Below, piece by piece: positions 15,150 through 23,574 of a stretch of 64,000 nucleotides of DNA (the first letter of the stretch is position 1; every line of letters begins with the position of its first letter). The translations under genes and the position numbers were made by a program. The stretch is taken from NCBI GenBank assembly GCA_017399765.1, contig JAFQBH010000028.1, positions 62,001 to 126,000 on the forward strand. Reading direction: 5' to 3'. This DNA comes from Oscillospiraceae bacterium (GTDB lineage: Bacteria; Bacillota; Clostridia; Oscillospirales; Ruminococcaceae). The notes under the pieces were generated by a model that had not been told where the DNA came from, did not search any database, and saw only the letters and a list, made by a program, of their open reading frames with translations.

Positions 15150-16283
15150 ATGTACGAAATTATTACCACCTGCGGAAAAGCCCGCAGAGCAAGGCTCGAA
15201 ACTCCCCATGGCATTATCGAAACCCCGGTTTTTATGAATGTCGGAACCGCTGCAGCGATCCGCGGCGGAGCTTCCACCGATGACCTTCGGGAAATCGGCA
15301 CCCTTGTGGAACTTTCAAACACCTATCATCTTCATATGCAGCCCGGAGAAGACCTTATCGCAAGGCTCGGCGGACTTCATAAATTTATGAACTGGGATAA
15401 ACCCGTTCTTACGGATTCCGGCGGCTTCCAGGTTTTTTCGCTCCATAATCTCCGCCGAATCAAGGAAGAAGGCGCATATTTCACTTCCTATATTGACGGA
15501 CGCAAGATTTTCATGGGACCAGAAGAATCAATGCAGATACAATCCAAACTCGGAAGCGACATCGCAATGGCTTTTGATGAATGCATAGAAAATCCCGCTC
15601 CCCGTGATTATGTTGAAAAATCCGTTGCAAGAACCACCCGCTGGCTTCGCCGCTGCATTGCGGAACATAAAAAACTTGCCGAAAACCCCGAAACCATAAA
15701 CCCCGGCCAGCTTCTTTTCGGAATCAATCAGGGCGGAACTTATGACGATATCCGTATTGAACATATGAAGGAGATCGCAGAAATCGAAGGTCTCGACGGC
15801 TACGCCATCGGCGGACTTTCCGTCGGCGAAAGCGCCGAGGAAATGTACCGGATAATCGATGCCGTTGAACCTTTTATGCCCAAAGACAAGCCCAGATATC
15901 TTATGGGCGTCGGAACTCCGCTCAATATCCTTGAGGGAGTTCACCGGGGAATCGATTTTTTCGACTGCGTTCTTCCCCTTCGGAACGCCCAGCACGGAAA
16001 CTTTTTTACTTGGAACGGAAAAGTCCGTATCCTTGCGGAAAAATTCAAATTCGACGGCACACCCATTGACGAAAATTGCGGCTGTCCCGCCTGCCGCAGT
16101 TACAGCAAAGGCTATATCCGCCACCTTTTAAAAGCGGACGAGCGTCTTGGAATGCGGCTTTGCGTTCTCCATAACCTTTGGTTCTATAACGAAATGATGG
16201 CGAAAATACGTGAGGAAATCGAAAACGGAACCTTTGAGGAATTTTATCAGAAATACAGAGAAATTCTGGATAAACAGGTGTGA
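15150..16283 (+). CDS. tgt: tRNA-guanine transglycosylase
   Basis: Exchanges G34 of His, Asn, Asp and Tyr tRNAs for preQ1 in the queuosine pathway. The 377-residue product (ATG at 15150, CCGGAGGA 6 bases upstream) has LTDSGGFQVFSL with the catalytic and substrate-binding Asp, MAFDEC, YAIGGLSVGE, and a C-terminal zinc site CGCPACRSYSKGYIRH with a later histidine. Length and motifs fit the bacterial enzyme. An upstream in-frame start (15096) would add 18 residues with no ribosome-binding site and is rejected. No queA or yajC is next to it here. Confidence 0.96.
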   Translation: MYEIITTCGKARRARLETPHGIIETPVFMNVGTAAAIRGGASTDDLREIGTLVELSNTYHLHMQPGEDLIARLGGLHKFMNWDKPVLTDSGGFQVFSLHNLRRIKEEGAYFTSYIDGRKIFMGPEESMQIQSKLGSDIAMAFDECIENPAPRDYVEKSVARTTRWLRRCIAEHKKLAENPETINPGQLLFGINQGGTYDDIRIEHMKEIAEIEGLDGYAIGGLSVGESAEEMYRIIDAVEPFMPKDKPRYLMGVGTPLNILEGVHRGIDFFDCVLPLRNAQHGNFFTWNGKVRILAEKFKFDGTPIDENCGCPACRSYSKGYIRHLLKADERLGMRLCVLHNLWFYNEMMAKIREEIENGTFEEFYQKYREILDKQV

Positions 16284-16340
16284 CAACAAATCTTTCTGCA
16301 AAAAATGCAAAAATCCACCTTCCCTCCGGGAAGGCTGATA

Positions 16341-16372
16341 TAAAAAAACGCTCCCGTAAGGGAGCGTTTTTA
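16341..16372 (+). terminator. terminator of tgt
   Basis: AACGCTCCC pairs with GGGAGCGTT, flanked by A and T runs, so it may work for both strands. Confidence 0.88.
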
Positions 16373-16377
16373 TGTAT

Positions 16378-16396
16378 GGGCGGATAATATCCGCCC
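16378..16396. repeat. palindromic repeat GGGCGGATAATATCCGCCC, copy 2
   Basis: Identical to 4975-4993 and 42162-42180. It lies between the convergent ends of tgt and the DUF378 gene. Confidence 0.75.
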
Positions 16397-16405
16397 GTTT
16401 TTGCA

Positions 16406-16630
16406 TCAGGTTGCTCTTTCCTCTCTCGGCCGGAAGAGAAGAGTAATTCCCCATGCCGCACCGATTCCCACAAGGGTATATACAATTCGGCTCAAAATTG
16501 CTTCCGGACTTCCGAAAAGCCATGCAACAAGGTCGAAATCAAGAATTCCGATAAGACCCCAGTTAAGTCCGCCGATTATGATAAGCGCAAGGGCAAGTCT
16601 GTCCACCCATGTGATAGCGCTCATATCCAT
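16406..16630 (-). CDS. DUF378 family small membrane protein
   Basis: A 74-residue protein with two membrane helices around the DUF378 signature LIIIGGLNWGLIGI and a second helix RIVYTLVGIGAAWGI. The loop AWLFGSPEAI between helices is typical. The C-terminus is short and charged. The family is widespread in Firmicutes and of unknown function. It is a single-gene unit on the minus strand between tgt and the carboxypeptidase gene; AGGAGATG lies upstream of the ATG. Confidence 0.9.
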   Translation of the reverse strand: MDMSAITWVDRLALALIIIGGLNWGLIGILDFDLVAWLFGSPEAILSRIVYTLVGIGAAWGITLLFRPREERAT

Positions 16631-16712
16631 ATAAAAACATCTCCTTTTTTTATTTTTAATCCTATTTTTGCCGAAAATTTATTAAATATTCCTTAATATT
16701 CCGAAAAGTATT

Positions 16713-16741
16713 TTGCAACAAACAGATTTATATGTTATTAT
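16713..16741 (+). promoter_or_regulatory. promoter of the D,D-carboxypeptidase gene
   Basis: TTGCAA at 16713-16718, a 17-base spacer and TATTAT at 16736-16741, about 47 bases before the start codon. Confidence 0.6.
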
Positions 16742-16787
16742 AAAAAATAACGTGTTGAAAAATTTTCCCGCAAAAAGGATTGTTTAT

Positions 16788-18110
16788 ATGATTAAAAAAT
16801 TTATTTCTTTGTTTCTTTCTTTGATAACCGTAATTTCCCTTGCCGTTCCGGCTTTTGCCGCAATGCCTTCTTCGGAAATAATTTCCGAAACCTGGTGCGT
16901 AATGGATTCCAAAACCGGACAGATTCTCATCGGCGGAAACGAAAACGCAAAACGCGAACCCGCTTCCATAACAAAAATCCTCACCTGTGCAATGGCTCTT
17001 GAACGTCTTGACCCGAAAGCGGAATACACTTTTTCCAAAGAAGCCGCAAGTTATGACAAAGCCAGCACCCATCTTGCTTTTTCCGAAGGCGAAACCTGTA
17101 CCGTTGAAGATCTTCTTTACGGCGCCATGGTGGAATCCGCAAATGACTGCGCAATGGCCCTTGCAGACGCTTCCGCCGGAAGCCAGCTTGCTTTTGTGCG
17201 CCTTATGAACGAAAAACTTGCGGAACTCGGCTGCACCGGTTCCCATTTTTCAAACGCAACCGGAATGCCGGAAATGAACCATTACTCTACCGCAAGGGAT
17301 ATGGCGATAATCACAAAATACGCCCTTTCCGTTCCGGGATTCATGACCTATTTTTCCGCCTGGGAATGGACCATTCCCGCAACCAACAAAAACGGTGAAA
17401 GAACTTTCGGAACCCACCATGCCATGATCGTCGGAAGCCAGTATAATCCGACCAACGGTTATGATTATGCCACCGGCGGAAAACTTGGCTGGACCGAAGA
17501 AGCAATGCACACCGCAGTTACCACCGCTTCCAACGGCGAAATGGATCTTATCTGCGTTGTTATGAAAAGCAAAAACAAAAATGCAAAATATAAGGATTCC
17601 CGCCTTCTCCTTGATTATTGCTTCAACAATTTCAAAAGCGTTGAAATCCCCGTAACGGTTAAAAAATCCAAACTCAATGTTTATGACGGAAATTCTCTTT
17701 ACGGTGAAATGACCGTTTACCCTATGGCTTCCGTAAACGTTCTTCTCACTGAAGATATGAGCACTTCCGACATTTCCGCCAAGGCAAACATTCCCGAATC
17801 CTGCCAGCTTTCCGAAGTAAGCGGAGTTGCTCTTGATATTTCTTTCAACAAAACCAGCGAAAACATGGCAACTTCCTCCTTTTCCGTTTCTCCGGAATAT
17901 CATATTGTAAAGGAATCTTCCGTAATTTCTTCCGATGCGGAAATCAAAAATGAAAACAGCACTTTCCGCTGGTGGATTTTTATAGTAATTCCTTTGGGAA
18001 TTTTTGCCGCTCTTGCAATCATCATTCTTATAATCCGCGCATATAATATCAGAAAATATAACCGCCTTCGTAAACACCGCCATTACAGAAGGCTTGGTCA
18101 CGACAGATAA
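16788..18110 (+). CDS. D-alanyl-D-alanine carboxypeptidase (S11, DacF-like)
   Basis: Removes the terminal D-Ala from peptidoglycan stems. From ATG at 16788 (AAAGGA upstream) the 440-residue protein has a signal peptide cut after AFA (residue 24), active SITK at 60-63, SAN at 117-119, and the third motif as K-L-G (232-234) in GGKLGWT where the family usually has KTG. A beta-rich domain follows, then a C-terminal membrane helix (about 400-425) and a basic tail that anchor it. The KLG variant could affect activity or beta-lactam binding. It precedes the cysteine T-box operon but has its own promoter. Confidence 0.93.
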   Translation: MIKKFISLFLSLITVISLAVPAFAAMPSSEIISETWCVMDSKTGQILIGGNENAKREPASITKILTCAMALERLDPKAEYTFSKEAASYDKASTHLAFSEGETCTVEDLLYGAMVESANDCAMALADASAGSQLAFVRLMNEKLAELGCTGSHFSNATGMPEMNHYSTARDMAIITKYALSVPGFMTYFSAWEWTIPATNKNGERTFGTHHAMIVGSQYNPTNGYDYATGGKLGWTEEAMHTAVTTASNGEMDLICVVMKSKNKNAKYKDSRLLLDYCFNNFKSVEIPVTVKKSKLNVYDGNSLYGEMTVYPMASVNVLLTEDMSTSDISAKANIPESCQLSEVSGVALDISFNKTSENMATSSFSVSPEYHIVKESSVISSDAEIKNENSTFRWWIFIVIPLGIFAALAIIILIIRAYNIRKYNRLRKHRHYRRLGHDR

Positions 18111-18117
18111 AAAACTC

Positions 18118-18146
18118 TTGCATTCCGCTTTTTATTATGTTATATT
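18118..18146 (+). promoter_or_regulatory. promoter of the cysteine T-box operon
   Basis: TTGCAT at 18118-18123, a 17-base spacer and TATATT at 18141-18146. It is about 10 bases upstream of the estimated leader start. Confidence 0.7.
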
Positions 18147-18152
18147 AAATTC

Positions 18153-18431
18153 AATATTATAAATGCGATGACCGGGAGAAGTAACCGAACCCCTTGAGCA
18201 CCAGAGAGGTGGACGCAAAGCTGAAAGTTCACTTGCTTGAGCACGGTGAAATGCACCCGATGAGCACAAAACGGGAACGCCGTTTTTTGAGCACGGCAAG
18301 TATCGTTTTGCGGAAGCCGCCGTTACCGGCAGAGGGTTGCCTGACCCTTTGAGTTATAAACCGGAGTGGAACCGCGATAGATTTGTTTTTACCGCCTCCG
18401 TCACAAAGAAATTTGTGACGGAGGTTTTTTT
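18153..18431 (+). promoter_or_regulatory. T-box leader, tRNA-Cys specific (specifier UGC)
   Basis: A transcription-control leader that senses uncharged tRNA. Landmarks: GGGAGAAGTA near the 5' side of stem I, GCTGAAAG in the distal loop region, a likely specifier TGC at 18252-18254 in the context GGTGAAATGCACC, and the T-box GAGTGGAACCGCG around 18364-18376. The terminator CCTCCGTCACAAA with its complement (18395-18424) and T7 follows. UGC is a cysteine codon, agreeing with cysE and cysS downstream. Three TTGAGCAC octamers fall inside this leader. Specifier identity is read by alignment to known leaders. Confidence 0.88.
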
Positions 18432-18454
18432 ATTCTTTACTAAGGGGTGAATTT

Positions 18455-19108
18455 ATGTTTTCAGGCCTTAAAAAAGATATATATGCCGTCCGGGACCGCG
18501 ACCCTGCGGCGCCTTCCGCATTCAAAGTTTTTCTGCTTTATTCCGGACTTCATGCAATAATGTGGCACCGGCCGGCTTTCTGGCTCTGGCACCACGGTTT
18601 TAAATTTACCGCCCGGGCGCTTTCGCAGATCGTCCGTTTTTGCACCGGAGTTGAAATCCACCCGGCAGCAAAAATCGGAAGAGGGGTTTTAATCGACCAC
18701 GGTTCCGGCGTTGTAATCGGCGAAACTGCCGAAGTCGGCGATAACTGCACCATTTATCAGGGTGTCACCCTTGGCGGTACAGGAAAAGAAACCGGAAAAC
18801 GCCACCCGACCCTTATGAACAACGTTATCGTCGGAGCGGGTGCAAAGGTCCTTGGACCTTTTACCGTCGGAGAAGGCGCAAAAATAGCCGCAAATGCCGT
18901 TGTTCTCAATGCCATTCCCGAATATTCAACCGCCGTGGGCGTCCCCGCAAGAGTTGTCCGCCAGCACGGCAAAAAGGTCGTTCCTGCGGAAAAACTCGAC
19001 CAGGTCCACATTCCCGACCCGGTTTCCCAGGAAATCTGCAAGCTCTATATGGAAATCGACCGTCTTAAAGCGGAACTTGCGGAAATAAAAAGCAATACAC
19101 AAGATTGA
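18455..19108 (+). CDS. cysE: serine O-acetyltransferase
   Basis: Converts serine and acetyl-CoA to O-acetylserine, the first step of cysteine synthesis. The 217-residue product has the N-terminal helical part and left-handed beta-helix hexapeptides with IHPAAKIGRGVLIDHGSGVVIGETA, GVTLGGTGKETGKRHP, and VGAGAKVLGPFTVGEGAKI. It is the short Gram-positive form without the longer E. coli extension. AAGGGGTGA lies 5 bases before the ATG. First gene of the T-box operon, so it is induced when tRNA-Cys is uncharged. cysS follows by 18 bases. Confidence 0.96.
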   Translation: MFSGLKKDIYAVRDRDPAAPSAFKVFLLYSGLHAIMWHRPAFWLWHHGFKFTARALSQIVRFCTGVEIHPAAKIGRGVLIDHGSGVVIGETAEVGDNCTIYQGVTLGGTGKETGKRHPTLMNNVIVGAGAKVLGPFTVGEGAKIAANAVVLNAIPEYSTAVGVPARVVRQHGKKVVPAEKLDQVHIPDPVSQEICKLYMEIDRLKAELAEIKSNTQD

Positions 19109-19126
19109 TATAAAGGAGACCCAGAA

Positions 19127-20524
19127 ATGAAAGTTTTCAACACAATGACAAGACAGAAAGAGGAACTTGTTCCTCTCGTTCCCGGCGAATTCAAAATCTA
19201 TGCCTGCGGACCCACCGTTTATAACTTCATCCACATCGGCAACGCAAGACCCATCTGCGTTTTCGACGTTCTCCGCCGCTATCTTGAATTCCTCGGCAAC
19301 AAAGTAACCTTTGTCCAGAACTTCACCGACGTTGACGATAAAATCATCAAACGCGCAAACGAAGAAGGAATCACTTCCGCCGAAGTTGCTGAAAAATATA
19401 TCGCCGAATATAAAAAGGATGCGGAAGGACTCGGCGTAAAACCCGCAACCGTTCACCCCAAGGCAACCGAAAATATGGCAAAAATCATCGAAATTGTCGA
19501 AACCCTTGTGGAAAAAGGCTACGCCTATCCCCTTTCCGACGGCAGCGTTTATTTCCGCGTCCGCAAATTCGACGAATACGGAAAACTTTCTCACCAGGAC
19601 GTTTCCGACCTTGAATCCGGCGCAAGAATTGAAGCAGACTCCGAAAAGGAAGACCCTCTTGATTTCTGCCTTTGGAAAGCCGCAAAACCCGGCGAACCGA
19701 GCTGGACTTCTCCCTGGGGCGAAGGCCGACCCGGCTGGCATATCGAATGCACCGCAATGATCAAAAACCACCTTGGCGAAACCATTGATATCCACTGCGG
19801 CGGTCAGGACCTTATCTTCCCCCACCACGAAAACGAAATTGCCCAGGGCGAATGCTGCACCGGTCACGAATATGCCCGTTACTGGATGCACAACGGCTAT
19901 ATCAACGTCGATAACGTAAAGATGTCCAAATCCCTCGGAAACTTCTTCACCGTACGTGACGTTGCGGAAAAATACGGTTATGAACCCATCAAATATATGA
20001 TGATCCAGGCGCATTACAGAATGCCCCTTAACTATACCCTCACCGTTATCGAATCCGCAAAGGCTTCTCTTGAAAGAATGTACACCTGCCGCGACAACCT
20101 CGATTTCGCAATTGAAAACGCACCGGCAGAAAACCAGGGCGGCGAAGAAGAATTCTTCGCAATGCTCGCAGAGAAAAAACAGGCATTCATCACCGCCATG
20201 GACGACGACCTCAACACCGCCGATGCGGTTGCTGTAATTTTCGACCTTGTCCGCGAAATCAACACCTTTATCACTTCTCCTCACGCAAAATCTGCCCTTG
20301 AAGCAGCTGCAGAACTTTTCGATGCTCTCACAAACGTTCTCGGAATCCTTTATAACCGCAAGAAAGAGAGCCTTGAGGAGGAGGTTGAAAACCTTATCGC
20401 CGCTCGCCAGGCCGCAAGAAAAGAGCGCAACTGGGCGGAAGCGGACAGAATCCGCGATGAACTCAAAGCCATGGGAATTGTTCTTGAGGATACTCCCCAG
20501 GGCGTTAAATGGAAAAAGGCATAA
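19127..20524 (+). CDS. cysS: cysteinyl-tRNA synthetase
   Basis: Charges tRNA-Cys. The 465-residue product has the class I HIGH signature as HIGN (residues 36-39), zinc ligands starting with Cys27 in YACGPTVYNF, the second set near GWHIECTAM and HHENEIAQ, and KMSKSLGN near residue 265. The C-terminal anticodon-binding part ends KERNWAEADRIRDELKAMG, typical of the family. AAAGGAG precedes the start. It shares the cysteine T-box leader with cysE, the classic Firmicutes pair. Confidence 0.97.
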   Translation: MKVFNTMTRQKEELVPLVPGEFKIYACGPTVYNFIHIGNARPICVFDVLRRYLEFLGNKVTFVQNFTDVDDKIIKRANEEGITSAEVAEKYIAEYKKDAEGLGVKPATVHPKATENMAKIIEIVETLVEKGYAYPLSDGSVYFRVRKFDEYGKLSHQDVSDLESGARIEADSEKEDPLDFCLWKAAKPGEPSWTSPWGEGRPGWHIECTAMIKNHLGETIDIHCGGQDLIFPHHENEIAQGECCTGHEYARYWMHNGYINVDNVKMSKSLGNFFTVRDVAEKYGYEPIKYMMIQAHYRMPLNYTLTVIESAKASLERMYTCRDNLDFAIENAPAENQGGEEEFFAMLAEKKQAFITAMDDDLNTADAVAVIFDLVREINTFITSPHAKSALEAAAELFDALTNVLGILYNRKKESLEEEVENLIAARQAARKERNWAEADRIRDELKAMGIVLEDTPQGVKWKKA

Positions 20525-20530
20525 TGAAAA

Positions 20531-21274
20531 ATGGAACTTGAACAGACATATACTTTCCGGACCGACACCGGAACCCAGAACGAAAACCGCGCCCTTACCC
20601 TTTCCGCGCTCCAGCGCATAATCGTCGTTATTTCCGAAGAACATCTCGAAAACATCGGGCTCGACGTTCCGCATCTTATGCGGGAATACGGCGTTTCCTG
20701 GATACTTCTTTCCATAAGCGTGGATATAAAATCTCCCATCCGTGACGGCGAAAGACTTTCTGTCCGAACCTGGCACACCGAGAAAAAGGGAGTTTATTTC
20801 CGCCGAGAAGTTGAAATCTGCCATCCGGACGGAAGCGTTGCCGCCGTTGCGGCGACCTTCTCTTCAATTTTTGATATGAAGACCCGCCGCCTTTGTTCCG
20901 ACCCCGAAGTTCTCGAAAAAGTCGATCAGCTCGGAAACGGAAAGGAACTTCTTAAAGCGGAAAGCCGTATCCGCATCAAACCCGACGATTTCCCCGTCGT
21001 TATGACACAAAAAGTTATGCCAAGCTGGATAGATTCCCTCGGTCACGTCAATAATTTCCGTTACGGAGATCTTATAACCGATGCTCTTTCGGAAGATGCA
21101 AGAGCAAACCTCGGGAATCTTTCCCGTTATGAAATCGGTTTTACCGGCGAACTTCGCCTTGGCGAAAGCGTTGAACTTCGCCTTAAAGAAGAAAACGGTG
21201 AAATCCTTGCCGCGGGAATCCGTTCCACCGACGGAAAACCGGCATTCCTTGCAAAACTTTCATTCAATGAATAA
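20531..21274 (+). CDS. acyl-ACP thioesterase (FatA/FatB-like)
   Basis: Hydrolyses acyl-ACP to release free fatty acids. The 247 residues form two hot-dog domains: the first with LSALQRIIVVISEEHLENIG and VDIKSPIRDGERLSVRTWH, the second with SWIDSLGHVNNFRYGDLI, where the Asp, His and Asn of the DxxxHVNN pattern are the usual catalytic set. This is the layout of bacterial acyl-ACP thioesterase family proteins. It starts 7 bases after cysS and ends in a shared terminator, so it is in the cysteine-controlled transcript, an unusual partner for it. Confidence 0.92.
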   Translation: MELEQTYTFRTDTGTQNENRALTLSALQRIIVVISEEHLENIGLDVPHLMREYGVSWILLSISVDIKSPIRDGERLSVRTWHTEKKGVYFRREVEICHPDGSVAAVAATFSSIFDMKTRRLCSDPEVLEKVDQLGNGKELLKAESRIRIKPDDFPVVMTQKVMPSWIDSLGHVNNFRYGDLITDALSEDARANLGNLSRYEIGFTGELRLGESVELRLKEENGEILAAGIRSTDGKPAFLAKLSFNE

Positions 21275-21310
21275 AAAAAACAGCCGCCCATCGGGCGGCT
21301 GTTTTTGTTT
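21272..21310. terminator. terminator between thioesterase and superoxide reductase genes
   Basis: CAGCCGCCC pairs with GGGCGGCTG, flanked by A8 and T5. It separates convergent genes and can serve both. Confidence 0.9.
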
Positions 21311-21319
21311 TTGATTCAA

Positions 21320-21676
21320 TTAAAGTTCTTTTTTCCAAAGGCCATGAAGGTTGCAGTATTCATAAACAGCAACGGGTTCATCGTCAGCAACTTCGAATTT
21401 TGCTTCGGGTGCTTCGCCTGCTTCAAGATATTTGATCTGGAAACCTTTTTTTGTTTCAAGAAGGATCCATTCAATATGGTGTTCCGGAAGCATCGGGTGG
21501 GTAACTTCACCGATTTTTACAAGAACAGTGTTTTCTTTTACTTCAACTGCAGGAACGTGTTTTTCAAGAGCCGCATCTACGGAACCGGGAATAAGTTCTG
21601 TTTTGTTAAGAGTTCCGTTTTGTTCGCCAAGGTTAAGAAGGATTTTGTCGCAGCTTTCGCATTTATAAATTTTCAT
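21320..21676 (-). CDS. superoxide reductase (desulfoferrodoxin-like, reduced N-terminal centre)
   Basis: Reduces superoxide to peroxide in anaerobes. The Fe(His4Cys) site is complete in sequence: EKHVP (His), THPMLPEHHIEWI (two His), and EYCNLHGLW (Cys and His). The N-terminus keeps one CESC pair (residues 7-10) like desulforedoxin domains but lacks the second cysteine pair, so the FeCys4 centre is probably absent or altered. Length of 118 residues is near that of class I and II enzymes. AAAGGAG lies before the ATG. Neighbouring nifU and nifS supply Fe-S clusters but no direct link is shown. Confidence 0.9.
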   Translation of the reverse strand: MKIYKCESCDKILLNLGEQNGTLNKTELIPGSVDAALEKHVPAVEVKENTVLVKIGEVTHPMLPEHHIEWILLETKKGFQIKYLEAGEAPEAKFEVADDEPVAVYEYCNLHGLWKKEL

Positions 21677-21703
21677 GGGGTAATCTCCTTTACTAAAAAA
21701 TTT

Positions 21704-22126
21704 TTATTCTTCACACTCAACAACGCCGATGGGTCCGACAATGGGAAGCGGATCTACGCCGAGGCGGGTGTAATAATCGGAAAGAGCGGATTTTACTGCC
21801 TGTTCCGCAAGAACAGAGCAATGGATTTTAACTGCAGGAAGACCGTCGAGAGCTTCAACAACCGCTTTGTTGGTAAGTTTAAGAGCATCGTCGATGGATT
21901 TTCCTTTGATCATTTCGGTTGCCATGGAACTGGTCGCAATTGCGGCGCCGCAGCCGAAAGTTTTGAATTTTACGTCAACGATAATACCGTTTTCGATTTT
22001 AAGATACATTTTCATAATATCGCCGCATTTTGCGTTGCCGACTTCGCCGATGCCGTTGGCATCTTCAATTTCGCCGACGTTGCGGGGATTTGAAAAATGG
22101 TCGAATACTTTTTCAGAATATAACAT
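21704..22126 (-). CDS. Fe-S cluster assembly scaffold NifU/IscU-like
   Basis: A 140-residue U-type scaffold on which [2Fe-2S] clusters are built. The three conserved cysteines are in AKCGDIMKMYL (about 34), KFKTFGCGAAIATSS (about 59) and KIHCSVLAEQAV (about 103). The start MLYSEKVFDHFSNPRNVGEI is typical. It follows the cysteine desulfurase gene by 31 bases and is likely co-transcribed with it, a two-gene Fe-S unit common in Clostridia. CGGAGGAA precedes the ATG. Confidence 0.94.
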   Translation of the reverse strand: MLYSEKVFDHFSNPRNVGEIEDANGIGEVGNAKCGDIMKMYLKIENGIIVDVKFKTFGCGAAIATSSMATEMIKGKSIDDALKLTNKAVVEALDGLPAVKIHCSVLAEQAVKSALSDYYTRLGVDPLPIVGPIGVVECEE

Positions 22127-22157
22127 TTGCTTTTCCTCCGATTTTATGCAAGGGTGT

Positions 22158-23363
22158 TTATTTCATCATGGTTACTTTTTTGTTTTCGCCTTTCATCATA
22201 GCTTCCCAAAGGGGGCTCATTGCGCGGAGTCTTTCAACAATTCCGGGAAGAACTTCGAGGATATAATCAACGTCCTCCTCGGTGGTTTCGTCGGAAAGGC
22301 TGATTCGGAGAGAACCATGGGCAACTTCATGAACAAGACCGAGGGCAAGAAGAACATGGCTCGGATCAAGAGAACCGGAAGTGCAGGCGGAGCCGGAACT
22401 TGCGCAGATTCCGAGCATATCAAGGCTCAGAAGAAGGCTTTCGCCCTCGATTCCCTCAATGGAAATATTTACGTTTCCGGGAAGGCGTTTTTCTCTGTCG
22501 CCGTTAAGGCGGGTTTTTTCAATTTTAAGGATATTGTCGATAAGTTTATCACGGAGGATTTTGGTTTTTGCTCCGCGTTCTTCAATGTTTTCGCTTGCAA
22601 TCTGCATTGCTTTCGCAAAGCCCATGATTGCCGCAACGTTTTCGGTGCCGGCACGTTTACCACGTTCCTGACCGCCGCCGTCGATAAGGTTCGGAAGAAG
22701 AACGCCTTTTCTTACATAAAGCATTCCGACGCCTTTCTGGGCGTGGATCTTATGTCCGGAAAGGGAAAGCATATCAACGTTAAGCTCGTTTACGTCGATT
22801 TTAACGTGGCCCATGGCCTGAACAGCGTCGGTATGGAACCAGATTTTGTGTTCGCGGCAGATTTTTCCGATTTCGGCGATGGGCTGAATGGTTCCGATTT
22901 CGTTGTTTGCAAACATAATTGAAACAAGGCCGGTATCCGGACGGATAGCCGCTTCAACATCCTCGGGTTTTACGATTCCGTTTTCATAAACCGGAAGATA
23001 GGTCACCTCAAAACCCTGTTTTTCAAGAGCCTTGCAGGTATGGAGAATTGCGTGGTGTTCAAAAACGGAAGTGATTATATGTTTTTTTCCTCTTTTTGAA
23101 AGAGTCTGCATGGCGCCTTTGAGCGCCCAGTTATCGGATTCGGAACCGCAGGAAGTGAAATAAATTTCGTTCGGTTCTGCGCCGATAACGGCTGCCACAT
23201 CTTCGTGAGCTTTTTTAAGAGCCCAACCTGCCTCGCGGCCTTTTGAATATATGCTGGAAGCGTTGCCGTAGCCTTCGGTAAGCCAGGGCATCATCGCATC
23301 GAGAACTTCTTTGGAGATGGGAGTCGTTGCGGCGTTATCCACATAGACAAAACGTTTTTCCAA
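22158..23363 (-). CDS. cysteine desulfurase (NifS/IscS family)
   Basis: A PLP enzyme that moves sulfur from cysteine to the Fe-S scaffold. The 401-residue product starts [19 protein letters not shown], has [15 protein letters not shown] residues at [12 protein letters not shown], the PLP lysine in [13 protein letters not shown], and the active-site cysteine in the loop [19 protein letters not shown]. This long loop marks the NifS/IscS class. The start is TTG at 23363, with AGGAGG 8 bases upstream. A promoter lies at 23414-23442; nifU follows. Confidence 0.95.
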   Translation of the reverse strand: MEKRFVYVDNAATTPISKEVLDAMMPWLTEGYGNASSIYSKGREAGWALKKAHEDVAAVIGAEPNEIYFTSCGSESDNWALKGAMQTLSKRGKKHIITSVFEHHAILHTCKALEKQGFEVTYLPVYENGIVKPEDVEAAIRPDTGLVSIMFANNEIGTIQPIAEIGKICREHKIWFHTDAVQAMGHVKIDVNELNVDMLSLSGHKIHAQKGVGMLYVRKGVLLPNLIDGGGQERGKRAGTENVAAIMGFAKAMQIASENIEERGAKTKILRDKLIDNILKIEKTRLNGDREKRLPGNVNISIEGIEGESLLLSLDMLGICASSGSACTSGSLDPSHVLLALGLVHEVAHGSLRISLSDETTEEDVDYILEVLPGIVERLRAMSPLWEAMMKGENKKVTMMK

Positions 23364-23413
23364 ATTCGTTTTCCTCCTTGAAAAAATTTTGACCTTTCGG
23401 TCTTCCGGATTTT

Positions 23414-23442
23414 ATATTATACTATTTTTGTAGGAATTGCAA
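23414..23442 (-). promoter_or_regulatory. promoter of the nifS-nifU unit
   Basis: On the minus strand TTGCAA (23442-23437), a 17-base spacer and TAATAT (23419-23414). Confidence 0.65.
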
Positions 23443-23534
23443 TATATATTTGATAATATTTCCAAAATATTTAAAAATATACTTAAAATTTCCTTTACAG
23501 AGAGGGAGCGGATTCTGTTTAAGGCAAAAAACAG

Positions 23535-23565
23535 CAAAAAAAGGCGGGTATTACCCGCCTTTTTC
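23535..23565. terminator. terminator of tmcAL
   Basis: AAGGCGGGTA pairs with TACCCGCCTT, flanked by A6 and T5, just beyond the minus-strand stop. Confidence 0.88.
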
Positions 23566-23574
23566 AAATTAAAA

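Noticed and set aside
18926..20824. Very long open frame on the minus strand (632 aa) opposite cysS
   Set aside because: It is a shadow of strong codon bias in cysE-cysS; its composition (many Phe, Gly, Cys) is not protein-like and it has no ribosome-binding site.
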